Part shown: one piece after another, positions 9,546 through 20,415 of the stretch
Layout of the letters: every line of letters begins with the position of its first letter
Numbering within the stretch: position 1 is the first letter of the stretch
Assembly: GCA_003024785.1 (NCBI GenBank)
Contig: PUQB01000063.1
Span: 62,001-126,000 of the forward strand
Direction of reading: 5' to 3'
DNA length: 64,000 nt
Source: Selaginella tamariscina
Taxonomy: Eukaryota > Streptophyta > Lycopodiopsida > Selaginellales > Selaginellaceae
Made by a program: the position numbers and the translations under genes
Notes under the pieces: model-generated
Seen by the model: only the letters and a program-made list of their open reading frames with translations
Database searches by the model: none
Told to the model about the DNA's origin: nothing

Positions 9546-10923
9546 AAATCCATCTAGTAAGGTATTGCAAACATGCTAATTAAATTATTAAACCATCGCA
9601 AACATGCCAATTAAATTTATTATTATTAGTACTACACATGTGATAGGATATCAACGTTGGATGAGATTTAATATGAAACAAGTTTAGTACGCAAACACAT
9701 TTAGTATAAACTTATTATTATTTTTAACATGGTGAACTTAAATTTATATTTAGACTTAATTATTTAATATATTACTTTTAACTTAATTATTAATTTTAAA
9801 TTTAATGAATTTATTTTTAAGTTGGATCCTTAATATTTAATTTATTTCTAAACTACTTCTTAACCTAATTATTATCTTCGACCTAGTGATTTATTGTAAG
9901 TTGGACTTTTAATTGAGTTATTATTTTTAATTTAATGAGTTTATTAACACGATCGTAATCTTTCTGAGTTGTTAGTGTTAGATGTTGTTAAAAAAGATAA
10001 TTTTACAAAGCAAACTAGATGGAATATTAATATTAAACTTACTAAAAATAATAATCTTAATTATCAAGACCTTAAGTTTATGTGAAAGTTATTGAGAACA
10101 TTGTTTAAATAGTTTAGTACAATGTTAAGTTTATTAATTTTATCACTCGAATATAAATAGCTGAATTGAAAGGGTGATTTAACATGTTAAAAACTATGTT
10201 ATGTGCTATGTTAAAGGGGGACTAACTTAACTAGGTTAAACAATTTAATATTTAAGCTATGTTATATAATTTAATACAATAATAATTAGGTGTAATCCAT
10301 GAAAATGCTGACTAGCAGCGACAATGGTATCCTACGAGTTTCATGGTGTTAAAATACAACATTAGACGCATTATATTTATAACATAATTTAGTGAACAGT
10401 TACACGGGCATAGAATGGTGATTGCTAAATGTCGAATGTATTACTCTTATTTAACACTATTTATTAAATACATTTAAAAAAATTATGACTTGCCTTCCAC
10501 TTGACATGCAAAATTTTACAATACAAATCAAAAAAAAATAATGTTAGAGATGTAACTTTGTCTGGAGTTAGAACATTTTTTGAATTATCGCATGGCTTAT
10601 CTTATAGATTACTGTCAAACTTTTAAACCACCTTTGACTTCTTTTTTCATTAAGAAATGTTGATCATATTGAATCTATTAACCGTATGCATGTTGTTATT
10701 CACCTGAAAATATTATCATTTTATTAACACGTTCTTACATAGTAAACTCAAGTTTCTAGTCAGATAGCCTAGTAGCCTTGAAAAAATACTAGATAAAAGA
10801 TTTTTCTCCTCTGTTTTTCTTGCCTAATCTCTGGTTGAGCAAGTTACCTGCAAGTTTTAATGTGTCATGTGTCTAATTATAACATTTAAGGATTTAATCA
10901 ACTACTTGAATTAATAAAATTTA
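9546..10923. other. AT-rich intergenic DNA, no gene seen
   Basis: Long A/T runs with stops in all frames. One hand-counted line (10081-10140) has 12 G/C in 60. A 26-base near-duplicate (gcaaacatgc...aattaaatt) sits at about 9569-9620. Nothing else is recognisable. Confidence 0.6.
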
Positions 10924-12458
10924 TTAACAATCGTAACAACTTGCAAAGAAATGCACTCCATCTACTTTGGTGAATTCAATTATATTGCCCCAAGTTGCTA
11001 ATCCGCTTTCCATAACTATCATCCATAAAATAATCCAGAGGGTGACACTTAAGTCCACCTCCCAACTCAACTTTGTAAAGGGTTTGGATTGCTGCCAATG
11101 GTTTTTAGACCAAAATAATATAATATAGGCCATACCAGGTATAAGTATAAGGTCCACGACACAAATAAGAGTCTATTAATCTCTGAAAAGTCCCAAACAC
11201 TGGAAAAGCTAATGCCAATAACCAAATTATTAAAAAAATAGGCACCTTGACAGTGTTCTTTTTATATAACTCGGACACTCGTGTACACGTAGGACTTTCT
11301 CCCATGTTAGATACACAGCATTTGAGTACATTCCAAAGTTGATAAACTAATGAAACATTATAAATTATAATGTAATCACAAAAGAAATGCATATTCTTAC
11401 GAGTGCACAAGTAATAAGACAATAGTGGTGTCACGGAACTTAGAACTGGAAGCAAGGACGTGGCTGTTGCTGTTGTTAACTTATCTCCAAAATTAATATT
11501 CATAAATAACTTGGAAGCATAACTATGAACATAATAAAAACACTTCCATAAAGTATGCATATATATTGCTGTGGTTTTGACATTGCATCCATAATTTCCC
11601 TGTAATAAGTAAATGTTAAAATTATTAAACTAACTAAATAAAATATTTACCACTTACACTGGAATAGGAACATGCCCAAGAAATGTCATCCCAGAAATGC
11701 TGTGAATACTCTCGATAGCTATGTGGAGCAGTTCTTCTTCACATTTTCAATCTATTTTGAAGAACATTCAATTTAATCTTACATATATATATATTATATA
11801 TAATTAAAGTTATTATTTAATAAATGTTATTGGATAAATAAGTCTCCTACCTTTCCATGAAGTAAAGTAGCAATTGTTAAATAGCCCGAAGCAAAAATTA
11901 TAGTATACACCAGTAAGGACCAAACTCTATAGTTGCGAGCACTTGGAAAGATTGACAAAGAAAACATTGCACAAATTTAAAGCCCAGGTTTTTTATTAAA
12001 TTTTTGGTTCATGAGGTACACATTACTGCATATTCAAACACATTATTATATATATTCTTTATATATATTAAAAGATAATATTTTACTTGCTAGAGCGTAA
12101 ATTTGAGCAGACGAAATTAAAACAAGTGATATGATGTTAAAAAATAAAGTAACTGCTTTCCATTTGCGTCCCAAAGTCCACCAATGACTTCGTGAAGCTA
12201 CAATATAAAACCAAAATAAAACTTAATTAAGTATTAAACTTAAATAGAGAAATCTTACTTGAATATGTTTATTCGAGCTCCGTTCCATTACGTTGCAGAA
12301 GTAATCTATATTTTAAATATAAGGAGTTAATAATAGATTGTGCCACAATCCTAGGACCGATCGAAACAGTTGAATCACATAGCAGAAGGTAGTCCAATTG
12401 AGCAGCTGTTTGTGGAATATTTAAAAGCCTGGTTTCCATCTGTTTTATAAAAATATGC

Positions 12459-12490
<32 letters not shown>

Positions 12491-12633
12491 GAATAACAAA
12501 CCTTGGCAGCTGAAATGTTTAACCACGCATCAAATGCAGAACTTCCATACCACAAGGCTTGAAGTAGAAATTCACGGAAAGATTCTCTGCTGTTGTTGTC
12601 CATAGGAAAGTGAATGACTTCTTCTTCCTTCAT
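10924..12633 (-). CDS. Possible multi-exon membrane-protein gene, family not recognised
   Basis: Several minus-strand segments look like exons. The first, 12633-12502, starts with ATG, encodes 44 residues (SFREFLLQALWYGSSAFDAW) and ends at a GTTTGT donor. The second, from 12439, follows a TTATAAAACAG acceptor in phase 0 and encodes LLNIPQTAAQLDYLLL. A third (about 12197-12087) contains the hydrophobic stretch LFFNIISLVLISSAQIYAL. A fourth (about 11941-11851) contains VWSLLVYTIIFASGYLTI. Hydrophobic segments recur at about 11600-11105, including VPIFLIIWLLALAFPVFG. Exon phases do not all agree and a stop ends the second segment, so it may be a pseudogene. I see no diagnostic motif and assign no function. 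Confidence 0.4.
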
Positions 12634-13098
12634 ATATATTTATTATATACACACATAGTGGGTATTGAAAATGCAAATCAAATATGGACAAATGTGAAGT
12701 CATATACGACTGCAACAGTGCAACGTAAAGAATATTCTATATAAAAATGTGTATACTAGCAATATATAAATAGATATTTATAAAGATTTGCATGCCCATA
12801 TATAGTTGGATATTATATTATTATTTTTATTAATATAATTTTCCATAAATAATTTCTTAATATATATTAACATATATCAACATTTCTAAACCTTAAGTTT
12901 ATAGCCTTACTAACTAGCTACCAGGCTCTCGACGGCCTCCGTATGTGCAGCTTTAGTGGGTCCTGTGTCTGTGTGTGGGAGTTCGTTCTTAAATCTGCAG
13001 GCTCCCACGCGAGTGGTATATAATGTCAAGTTGTATAATATTTCCAGTCCGTGTTTGTACACTTTATATGTTCAGGATGTATTTATATTCATTGTGGT
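12634..13098. other. AT-rich intergenic DNA
   Basis: No coding signal seen. It separates the possible membrane-protein gene from the TA microsatellite. Confidence 0.5.
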
Positions 13099-13127
13099 AA
13101 TATATATATATATATATATATATATTA
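13099..13127. repeat. (TA)n microsatellite at the left edge of the G+C-rich island
   Basis: About 13-14 TA units directly before an abrupt rise in G+C. Confidence 0.95.
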
Positions 13128-13129
13128 TC

Positions 13130-16021
13130 ACCTAATTATCAACCATTCCCACGCCACGTGCCAAACGAAGAGAAGCAGCGTGTGATTTGACCACAACATG
13201 GATCAAGCGAGTAGCGAGTTCTCCGCAGGATCGGCAGATAAACGAAAACCTACCGCTTCGCCGGTACGTGCCTCCGCCCGACTCGCGAACCCAATATGTG
13301 ATGATCTCCAACCGCTCGCTGTTACCGGCCCCCACGAAGATGCAGGGCACCGTCAGGTCGTGTTGGATCGGGCTATTAATTAATGGCAAGGGGTACTACT
13401 CCACTTCCCCCGGAACCCTGCCTCTCCCCGCGGCGAGCACCGGCCGGAAGTAGTGTAAATCGAACGGAATGCCGAGCAGATTCGTCAGCGGTCGGCAAAT
13501 ACTGACAATGACACGCAATTCCTCCGCGCGCAGTAGTCGTCATATCGAAGAGTTCCCATCATCGTACGCTGTCGCAGCTCGGCTGACTGTTTTCGCATAG
13601 GGAATGATCGGAGAACGGTAGGGATTGGAATGAGCGGTGCAGTGGCAATAAATGCGAGGATATTACCTCCCCGTAACCCGTTATTCCTCCTAGTAATTAG
13701 AAACAATCCGCCGGAAGACCTTGCCCTGTCTGCCCGGGTTTCACCTCATAAAGAACGGGATTAATTCAACCCCGTACAATCGATCCCCTCAATCGAATGT
13801 AATAAGTAAGTACCTGTGCCCCAGCCGGTTCCGGTCTGCTCTGGGATATCCAGGAGAGAGTAGTGCGAAATGATCATTTGATTCACCTTGTCCCGCTGCC
13901 ACGGCGGTTCGTGATTTTTTGCTGCTGGCTCCTCGAACGAGCGTACCGAGAACGTCATACGCAAATTTATGTTTACTTCCACACTCCATGGACTCGACAC
14001 GGGGGGAATGCCGCCTCGGCTCACATTCCAAACACACCATTGCGCTGTGGCAAATCGATCGATGCATCGTCGCCGGACGGATCGGTTGTCCATGGAGTTC
14101 CGAGTCAGCAGGGAATGATACTACACCCGAAAAGGATTTGGATTTCCACCTTCTAAAACACGGCCTAATAATGGCGCGAGTTTTGGCCCCCGGCTGGGGC
14201 TGCCCTTAATTGCCATCCCCCGTGCTGATGGTGTCCGTTATGACGGTACAAGTAATGGATCCGTATATGCGAAAGAGACAGTTACATCAATCTATGTCGT
14301 CAGTCTACCGTCGCCAAGTGAGGCCCCCCGTGGAGGGTGCGCGCCCCCACAGCCCAACGGATTGGATCGGATGTGACAATGTGCATGAATGGGGCGCAGT
14401 CCATCCGTTCGTATAGGGCGCACGCAAAAAGGGAGTAGTGGTTCGAGGGAATGGAAGGAGTCAAACGTGTAGCTGCTAAAGCGACAAACAAGGATTCTGC
14501 CACCACGGCCGTTTCTGTACATGGGAGGCTCTGCGAGTATCGAAATCAGGAATCGAAATATGCCGTTGCAGGTGTTTGTCCGTACGAGAAACTGATAACG
14601 ATGGGTTCTTTCCGCCGGGGAAGAGGGCGGTACCTCGATGCCTACCGGCGGGCGGACCCATCAAGGAGGAAGCGGAATATGACCAATACACGTTTCTCTT
14701 TCGGGAATTAGGTCGACCGTGAAGAGAATAATCCAACTAGGAATTATACATTCTGATGAACATAGTACTTTCATACCGGAAACGTGAACCGAATCCCGAT
14801 CTGTAGCATCTCCAAGATAAGATCGGAATTGGACACGTATTTCTGTACTGTACGCGTGTACGGGGCGTCATTATATTAAGGGAACCAGGTTTATTTATGT
14901 CGCCTGAGCGGAGCAGTTCCGGCGGGATCTACTGCCGTATCTTGTATCGACTGGAGGTACGACGATCGGTAGTTGCGGGAGGATAGGAACCGGAAGCTGA
15001 CTCCTATCCGTATCCATCTATCAGTATCTGTAGCATATGCATATACGTATGCATACAGGACTTAATGTTACGTACGATAAGCTGCGACGGATAAATCAAT
15101 TAGGGGCGGTATGGCTAAGTATCGGGTGAAACTTATTCGCCCGCCACTACCACTGCGTTAGCTGGCCCAATAGTAGGAGTGTGAACCGGTGGTAGCAATG
15201 GTCCCCGTACCGCGGGGGTGCACCACTCATCATCGAACGTACTCTCTAACGGGTTCTCCTTGATGGTCGGTGTCACTGATTCAATGGGCGCGCATAAGAT
15301 GAATTTCCGCTATTCACTGATACAGGCGAACATTTGCGAAAGCTCTATTGGCCCCGCGACCTGACGAGTCTCCTCCTTCTTGCGTACAGCATTTTCACGT
15401 CTCTTGCGGCATCATCGATTCGAATATCCCTTGCCGGGCGTTTCCGAGGAGCCCAAGATGACCGGGGATAGCAGGTGCTTTTCCTCGTGCGGATCCCATC
15501 TCGATAAGGACTTGGTAGGTGGAGCCGCTTAGGCGCCTCGCCTCACCGTCGCATCAGGGGTTATATGTATTGGACGAGGAACGGATAATGGATTGTTTCT
15601 TGTCTCTCGCCCTATGTTTTCTCACGGCACTATGATGGGGAATTCGTAAGCCAGTGATTTTTTTCCGTTCCTGGGGACACGACAAACTGGCATGTTGACC
15701 AATCGGTTACGATAAATCGGATGGCCCTTGCACCCGCGCTCCCTGCGTTACTTCGACGTGACATGAATATTGGGAATGAACTACTAATCCTTTTTCGGCG
15801 AAAGCTGAAAGTTGATCTATCACGGCCTGTTGCCCTGCATCCGCCGGGGTCCCTCCTTAAGCCGTCGGTTCAAAACCTGTGCGGTGTCGTCGCCGAGGCA
15901 CGCGTCACTTCAGTGTCGTTATTGTCCGAATAGAACACACGATCTATAGCGCTTAGTGCCTCACTGGTTGTGCTAAATGGGATTATTCATATCCACCAGT
16001 AACGAGCATCTACTCTCTCTT
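13130..16021. other. G+C-rich island, left part; origin unknown
   Basis: Composition jumps at the TA microsatellite: hand counts give 39/60 G+C at 13381-13440 and 33/60 at 14401-14460, against 12/60 at 10081-10140. The longest ORFs (about 60-110 codons, such as 13761-14093 minus and 13863-14156 plus) overlap on both strands and resemble nothing I know, so I do not call them genes. No rRNA or tRNA was recognised. The island continues at 19862 beyond E2. Candidate sources are G+C-rich organellar DNA (lycophyte organelle genomes are unusually G+C-rich and heavily RNA-edited, which would hide their genes), an ancient transposon, or transferred DNA. Confidence 0.6.
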
Positions 16022-16229
16022 TGTTATGACCCGTATAACGAATTAAAGAATATTCCTTAAAAAAATATAAGTTAGAAGATTCCTAAAGAGCTATATCTAG
16101 ATTTAAGAAAATTAAGGGTACATTAATATTGAAAGCCTTTTTGGAGAGCACCGTGTGGAGACTAGAGACAGCTCGAGATAGGCGGGTGGTTTTGTGAGGG
16201 TTCTAGTTTGTACGTAGTGGTGCCTAACA
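16022..16229 (+). repeat. E2 5' LTR
   Basis: TGTTATGACCC...GTGCCTAACA. It is followed by an exact iMet primer site. Confidence 0.9.
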
Positions 16230-16554
16230 ATTGGTATCAGAGCAAGGTTCGATATGAGTGCCTGTAGGAAGGGATAATACCACTTGTATGGAGATGTTGG
16301 ACACTAAAAGGCAAATTGTCCAAGGAGAAGCAAGCCCAAGGGCAAAAGTTTCAATGGTAGCAAGGACAAGTAAACGCCTAAGAAGCTTTAGGAGATGGAG
16401 CGTGGAAAGGAGCACAAAGGGACTTCTCTAAACCACAAGGTAAATTTCTATTTGTTCTTGCTCAATAGTAAACTACATGGCACGAGAGGACCACACACAT
16501 GTGTATTGTGGTGGAGGGACGACTTGAGTGGAGGAGTACAGTTAGCCCATGAAG

Positions 16555-17180
16555 ACTGTGCCTCAATACGAATTTGACGTCTCAGCCATCACACAGCTAT
16601 AGTGCTTGTGTGGAGGAGTTACAGCTGGAGGTTGGCAAAACCCAGCTGGTGGAGCTGCACGAAGAGCCTCAATACGAGATTGAGGGCTCAGCTATCACAC
16701 AGAGCTACATTGCTTGTGTGGAGGAGTTACAGGAGGTTGGCAAAACCCAGCTGGTGGAGCTGCGAAGAGCCTCAATACGAGATTGAGGGCTCAGCTATCA
16801 CACAGAGCTACATTGCTTGTGTGGAGGTTGCAAAACCCAGCTGGTGGAGCTGCGAAGAGCCTCAATACGAGATTGAGGGCTCAGCTATCACACAGAGCTA
16901 CAGTGCTTGTGGAGGAGTTACAGCTGTAGGTTGGCAAAACCCAGCTGGTGGAGCTGCGAAGACTGTGCCTCAATACGAGATTGAGGGCTCAGCTATCACA
17001 CAGAGCTACAGTGCTTGTGTGGAGGAGTTACAGCTGTAGGTTGGCAAAACCCAGCTGGTGGAGCTGAACGAAGACTGTGCCTCAATACGAGATTGAGGGC
17101 TTAGTTGTCACACAGAGCTAAATTGCTTGTGTGGAGGAGTTACAGCTAGAGGTTGGCAAAACCCAGCTGGTGGAGACTTT
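16555..17180 (+). repeat. E2 coding tandem repeat, about six units of 89-112 bases
   Basis: Unit starts (ctcaatacga) fall near 16561, 16670, 16772, 16861, 16969 and 17081. One frame encodes YEIEGSAITQSYSACVEEL and VGKTQLVEL per unit; the frame is kept only over parts of the array (16574-16786). The unit length varies by loss of internal pieces (for example ttgtgtggaggttgcaaaa near 16820). The tract lies between where the protease would be and the RT, a region that in gypsy elements is normally unique sequence. Confidence 0.9.
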
Positions 17181-17474
17181 CTTTCTTGAAGCTAGTGCGT
17201 GTGGATCCTAAGATCTAGTGGAGCACCAAGCACATGAAGCTTGAGTATAGTGAAGTGAAAGACACTTGGTTTGGAACAAAGCTTGAGTCTCCAAACAAGT
17301 TCTTTTACTGTCACCTTGAGCAAAGCTGTTGTGCGAGGAGTTTGCTGATCTTCCCTCCGAGCTACCTCATGGCTACCACATGCAAGAGGTGTGGAGCTGG
17401 AATAGGGTACGAAAGCCATTTACCGTAAGCCATTCCGACTGAGCCATGCTAAGGAGCAAGAGGTTAAGAGACAA

Positions 17475-18101
17475 GTGATGGAGCTATTGGAATATGGCTT
17501 CATACAACTGAGCAAGTCTCCATTTGGTGCACCAGTATTGCTTGTCAGGAAGAAAAATGGCACCATGAGGATGTGCATAGACTACAGAGCTCTCAACAAG
17601 CAAACAGTGAAGGACAGGATGCCCATGCCATGTGTGGATACTATCATGGATCATCTGTGGAGCCAGAGTGTTCACCAAGATAGTTGGGCATTTCGAGTTC
17701 ACTGTTATGCCATTCGGCTTAACAAATGCCCCAGTCACATTCACTCGGTTGATGAGGTGTTTGGTGACTACTTGCACGACTTTGTGGAGATCTTCCTCAA
17801 CGATATTCTTATTTACAGTAAGAATATGAAGGAGCATGTGCAGCATTTGCGAAGAGTTCTTCAGTTGTTGAGGGAGAACAAGCTCTATGCAAAGAAGAGC
17901 AAATGTGCATTTGCTCAGTGCAAAGTGGAGTATTTGGGTCACATTGTGACGCCAAGTGGAGTGAAGACTGATCCACAGAAGGTGGCAGTGGTGGAGCAAT
18001 GGCCAGTTCCTAGCAATACAGAAGAGTTACGGAGTTTCTTGGGCATGGCTGGTTATTACCGGCGGTATGTCAAGGATTATGCCAAGAAAGCTTCTCGTTA
18101 A
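17475..18101 (+). pseudogene. E2 reverse transcriptase, motif A deleted
   Basis: Open for 208 codons, with FGAPVLLVRKKNGTMRMCID, FLNDILIYSKN and FLGMAGYYRRYVKDYAKK. It keeps one frame over a region where E1 has indels, but a short loss near 17657 (ctgtggagcc instead of ctcggtggagcc) shifts the segment between VFTKI and the FEFTVMPFG motif. The first catalytic Asp segment is missing and the second motif reads N-D. The surrounding conservation with E1 is nearly perfect. Confidence 0.88.
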
Positions 18102-18229
18102 CTAGGTTGCTGAGGAAGGACGTTCCCTTTGCATGAAGTGCTTCAGAGAAGAGCAGTTTCCAAGCTTTGAAACAAGCTTTGGTACGTGCACCAGTTTTAT
18201 GTATTGCAGATCCCTCTAAGCCTTATGAG

Positions 18230-19560
18230 GTATCGTGTGATGCAAGTGGAGTGGCCATTGGAGTTGTACTTATGCAAGAGGGAAGGCCTATTGCTTATAA
18301 GAGTCGTACTTGAATCCTGCAGAGCAACAATACTCAACGTATGAGCAAGAACTACTGGCTATTGTTAATGCATTATGAGTTTGGAGGCACTATCTTTATG
18401 GTGCAAGTTTCAAAGTGTTTACAGATCACAAGACTTTGGTGTATCTGTTCAAACAGAAAGAGTTAAACTCTCAGCAAGCTCGCTGGATGGTTAAGCTCAT
18501 GGAGTTTGGCAAATTTCCTATTGAGCATTGCGTGGGAAAGGCTAACGTGGTGGTATATGCTTTGTCACGCGTTAGGAGAGCCACAGTGGTTAGAGAATTC
18601 CAAACACGCTTATGTAATGCATTAACAAGGACGGTCAGTGAGTTTAGCCAGGTAGTTCAACATGCTCAAGCACAAGACGCTGAGGTGCAGGAGCTCAGAG
18701 GACAGCTAGAGCCACCATTCTCATTTTAGGATGGAGTTTTGTACTACAATGGCCGTGTGTATCTTCCTCGTGTGGACCATTTGATCAACCAGGTACTATA
18801 TTTCCATCATGATCACCCGGAGGCTGGTCATTTTGGGGGAGGAAAACGTATGAGTTGATCAAGAGAAGGTTCTATTGGAGGAATATGAAAGCTAATATCA
18901 TAGAGTACTAAGGACTTGTGACAAGTGTCAGCAAGTAAAGGTGCCCAGGGAAAAACCAAGTGGGCTATTAGTACCATTGCCTATTCCAGACAGGCGATGG
19001 GGCAGTATCTCTATGGACTTTGTCACCCATTTGCCAAGGACACAGTGGCATTGGAATGAGTCCATATTATGCTATGTTTGGACGGCATTCCAAAACAGCT
19101 TTTGAGCTGGGTTTACAAGTAAGAAAGCTCAAGGCAACATGGATGAGGAAGCTAAAGATCAGAGTGTTGAGCTTAAAAACATTCAAAATTTGTGCAAAAG
19201 AACTTACAAATAGCTCAGAGCTGAGTTATCAAATTTGTTAATGAGCACATAAGTTTCCAAGAGTTCCAGGTGGGAGATTATGTATATTTTTAAGTGATAT
19301 TTACCATAATTGTGGCCTTATGGAAGGGACACAATGATAAGTTGTCTCCAGGTACTCAGGTCCTTATGAGATTCTGGAGCATATCGATAAGGTGACATAT
19401 CGACTATGGCTGCCAGAAGGAGTGAGGGTGCACCCAGTGTTTCATATTATTTAAAAATGAAATGAAAATAAAAGTATTATAAAAATATTTTAAAAAATCA
19501 AAATATGGATTTTACTCAACCAATTAAAGAGAGTACTTACAAAGAATGAGTCCCGGGTAG
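18230..19560 (+). pseudogene. E2 RNase H and core-deleted integrase
   Basis: RNase H (FTDHKTLVYLFKQKELN, 18415-18729 ORF) ends at the same TAG as in E1. One residue differs from E1 in the ALSR motif (VYALSR instead of VDALSR), which removes an Asp normally conserved near the end of gypsy RNase H. The integrase zinc segment follows, then [10 protein letters not shown] joined to [15 protein letters not shown] at about 19030-19085 by the family-wide deletion. The C-terminal segment ([11 protein letters not shown]) is interrupted by A/T-rich sequence near 19450. Confidence 0.8.
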
Positions 19561-19654
19561 ATTCTTTGTGGATGTACAAGGTTAATGATATAAAACCAGT
19601 TGAGTAGTAAGTATACTGCCCTTGAGGACAAGGACTTGCTAATGGGGAGAGGAT

Positions 19655-19861
19655 TGTTACAACCTGTATAATGAATTAAAAAAAATATTCCCTAAAAAGG
19701 TATAAGTTAAAATATTCTAAAGAGCTATACCTAAATCTAAGAAAATGAAGGGCACATAATATTAGAAGCCTTTTAAAGAATAGCATGTGAAGACTAAAGA
19801 CAGCTGAGGAGGTCGGGTGGTTTTGTGAGGGTCTCTAGTTTATACGTAGTGGTGCCTAACA
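19655..19861 (+). repeat. E2 3' LTR
   Basis: TGTTACAACCTG...GTGCCTAACA. It is more diverged than the E1 3' LTR. Confidence 0.9.
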
Positions 19862-20415
19862 ATCTTCCACTGCACTACCTATTGCGCTGCTGCCCCCAGC
19901 CAGAACCGCGGAGGGAATGATATCGTTTTCTGTTATGCGCTGCAACCCCGAAACAGTGCGTGCAGTCGGTTGGGGTTACGCCGATTAAATGCTTCAATAT
20001 TGATGTAACCCCATGTCCCTACCCCCAGCAACAGACAATTGATAAACAAACTAACGGGTTCGTATAAGCTTACCGTGCCATGGTTACGCACTCATCACCG
20101 ACCAGACGGGAATCAACGATACACGATGTCATGGATTGGAGTTGGTGGCCCCCACCCATGCTTAGTTTCGCCAGCAGCCAGCGCGGTGCGCACTATTTAA
20201 CTAGGACAATCAATCCCGCCGATGACCCACGCGCTGTGGGGGTACGTCGTGCTGCGCACCGAACCGTATCCGATCCACTGATATGGGTTTCCGGAAGATG
20301 ATAGCAGCGTTCGTCTCTCCCACTCCACCGCCATTCCTCACGTGGCTCCGCCATGTGGCCGCCGGGTGCGATGGCTGGTTCTTCTTCTTCGACGGGGAGA
20401 GAGAGAGAGAGAGGC
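19862..20415. other. G+C-rich island, right part, ending in (GA)n
   Basis: Continues the composition of 13130-16021 on the far side of E2 and ends at a (GA)n tract (20397-20415), after which A/T-rich DNA returns. No gene recognised. The 73-codon ORF at 20080-20301 resembles nothing I know. Confidence 0.6.

Larger units (their letters stand above)
16022..19861 (+). mobile_element. Non-autonomous gypsy-like retrotransposon, copy E2
   Basis: Same family as E1. LTRs are 16022-16229 and 19655-19861, with TGTTA...TAACA ends. The primer site TGGTATCAGAGC (16232-16243) matches tRNA-iMet exactly. The flanks ctctt (16017-16021) and atctt (19862-19866) agree at four of five bases, a probable target duplication with one change. 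The insertion splits the G+C-rich island. E2 has the largest tandem-repeat tract (about six units), lacks the protease motif and shares the RT and integrase deletions of E1. An A/T-rich insert of about 70 bases near 19447-19515 interrupts the C-terminal integrase region only in E2. Confidence 0.92.

Noticed and set aside
9560-10920. Possible small RNA or tRNA genes in A/T-rich DNA
   Set aside because: No cloverleaf with a GTTCRANNC-type T arm was found by eye here or elsewhere in the window.
12440-12500. Repeated tagatagatag/gagagag tract
   Set aside because: A simple microsatellite inside a putative intron. It is no CRISPR-like or regulatory array.
13761-14093. 110-codon ORF in the G+C-rich island
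   Set aside because: Overlapped by equally long ORFs on both strands, with no recognisable motif. High G+C content makes such ORFs likely by chance.
16602-17039. 145-codon ORF with repeated CEEPQYEIEG-like and WWSC-like units
   Set aside because: It reads an out-of-frame or mixed-frame translation of the tandem-repeat DNA. The repeat keeps several frames open at once, so ORF length is no evidence for this frame.
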